Assembly (NCBI GenBank): GCA_964035795.1
Contig: OZ038321.1
Span: 18,603,209 to 18,667,208, forward strand
Source of the DNA: Pterobdella sp. o SKG-2022
Lineage: Eukaryota; Annelida; Clitellata; Hirudinida; Piscicolidae
DNA length: 64,000 bases
Direction of reading: 5' to 3'
Both the position numbers and the translations under genes were made by a program. Shown here in pieces: positions 63,742-64,000 of this stretch. Within the stretch, counting starts at the first letter, position 1. Every line of letters starts with the position of its first letter. A model generated the notes under the pieces. That model had not been told where the DNA came from. It was given only the letters and a program-made list of their open reading frames with translations, and did not search any database.

Positions 63742-64000
63742 CTGATGAATTACTTCCATATTATGGAAATATAAAGACGCTAACCATGGTGATTATTTAA
63801 GTAAATTCAAGTAAAGTTTATTCAAATCTTTTAGGTGAATTTATTTTTATTATAATTTTAAATGTAAATATCAATTTCAATAAAAAATACAAAATTTTAA
63901 CAATAAAAACACCAACATTTGTCTATTGATAATTATTAGACTTGTCTTTACAAAGTATTAATAAAAATAGTAATTTCTTTAAAAATTTTCTAAGATTATT

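Noticed and set aside
63204..63800. 198-codon plus-strand ORF
   Set aside because: It is the antisense shadow of the acidic APPBP2 exon; its hydrophobic, His-rich composition is what the complement of Asp/Glu codons gives.

Overview
This is an AT-rich invertebrate nuclear window. It has short exons with GT...AG borders, introns up to 13 kb, SINE, LINE and foldback repeats, and a long tetranucleotide microsatellite; nothing in it looks prokaryotic. I could not place the phylum. Both genes are diverged and carry large Lys/Asn/Ser-rich or acidic loop insertions, which fits a fast-evolving, AT-rich metazoan lineage. The coding content is mostly hidden in exons of 33-744 nt. I reconstructed these by joining splice phases and comparing with protein families known to me; no database search was possible.

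Layout. (1) About 16.4-56.6 kb, plus strand: most of a single-pass adhesion receptor of the Turtle/IGSF9 family. Twelve consecutive exons, all phase-compatible, encode four Ig domains (equivalent to Ig2-Ig5), two fibronectin type III domains, a transmembrane helix and the start of a cytoplasmic tail. The signal peptide and Ig1 lie upstream, with one weak Ig1 exon candidate near 5.7 kb. The last tail exon is uncertain. (2) About 58.1-63.7 kb, minus strand: twelve phase-compatible exons of an APPBP2 (amyloid protein-binding protein 2) homologue. It is a TPR-type adaptor whose N-terminal part lies beyond the right edge. The two genes converge, with their 3' ends roughly 1.5 kb apart.

(3) Introns hold the repeats: a defective L2/CR1-like LINE inserted antisense in a Turtle intron (38.97-41.83 kb), a fragment of a related LINE (32.1-32.3 kb), a decayed second LINE type (28.4-29.0 kb), four tRNA-headed SINE copies, a family of foldback elements sharing AAGCTTTTCGTAAG, a near-perfect 218-bp palindrome (62.2 kb), an ~0.8-kb (TCTA)n tract and a lysine-rich decayed coding block (26.4-27.9 kb).

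The two genes have no evident functional link beyond being neighbours. Turtle/IGSF9 proteins act at the cell surface in neurite and synapse patterning. APPBP2 is a cytoplasmic adaptor in microtubule-associated transport and a CUL2 substrate receptor. I found no convincing new biological system. The most noteworthy signals are the SINE tail that resembles the 3' end of the resident L2-like LINE, the foldback families, and the large insertions inside conserved Ig and FN3 domains.
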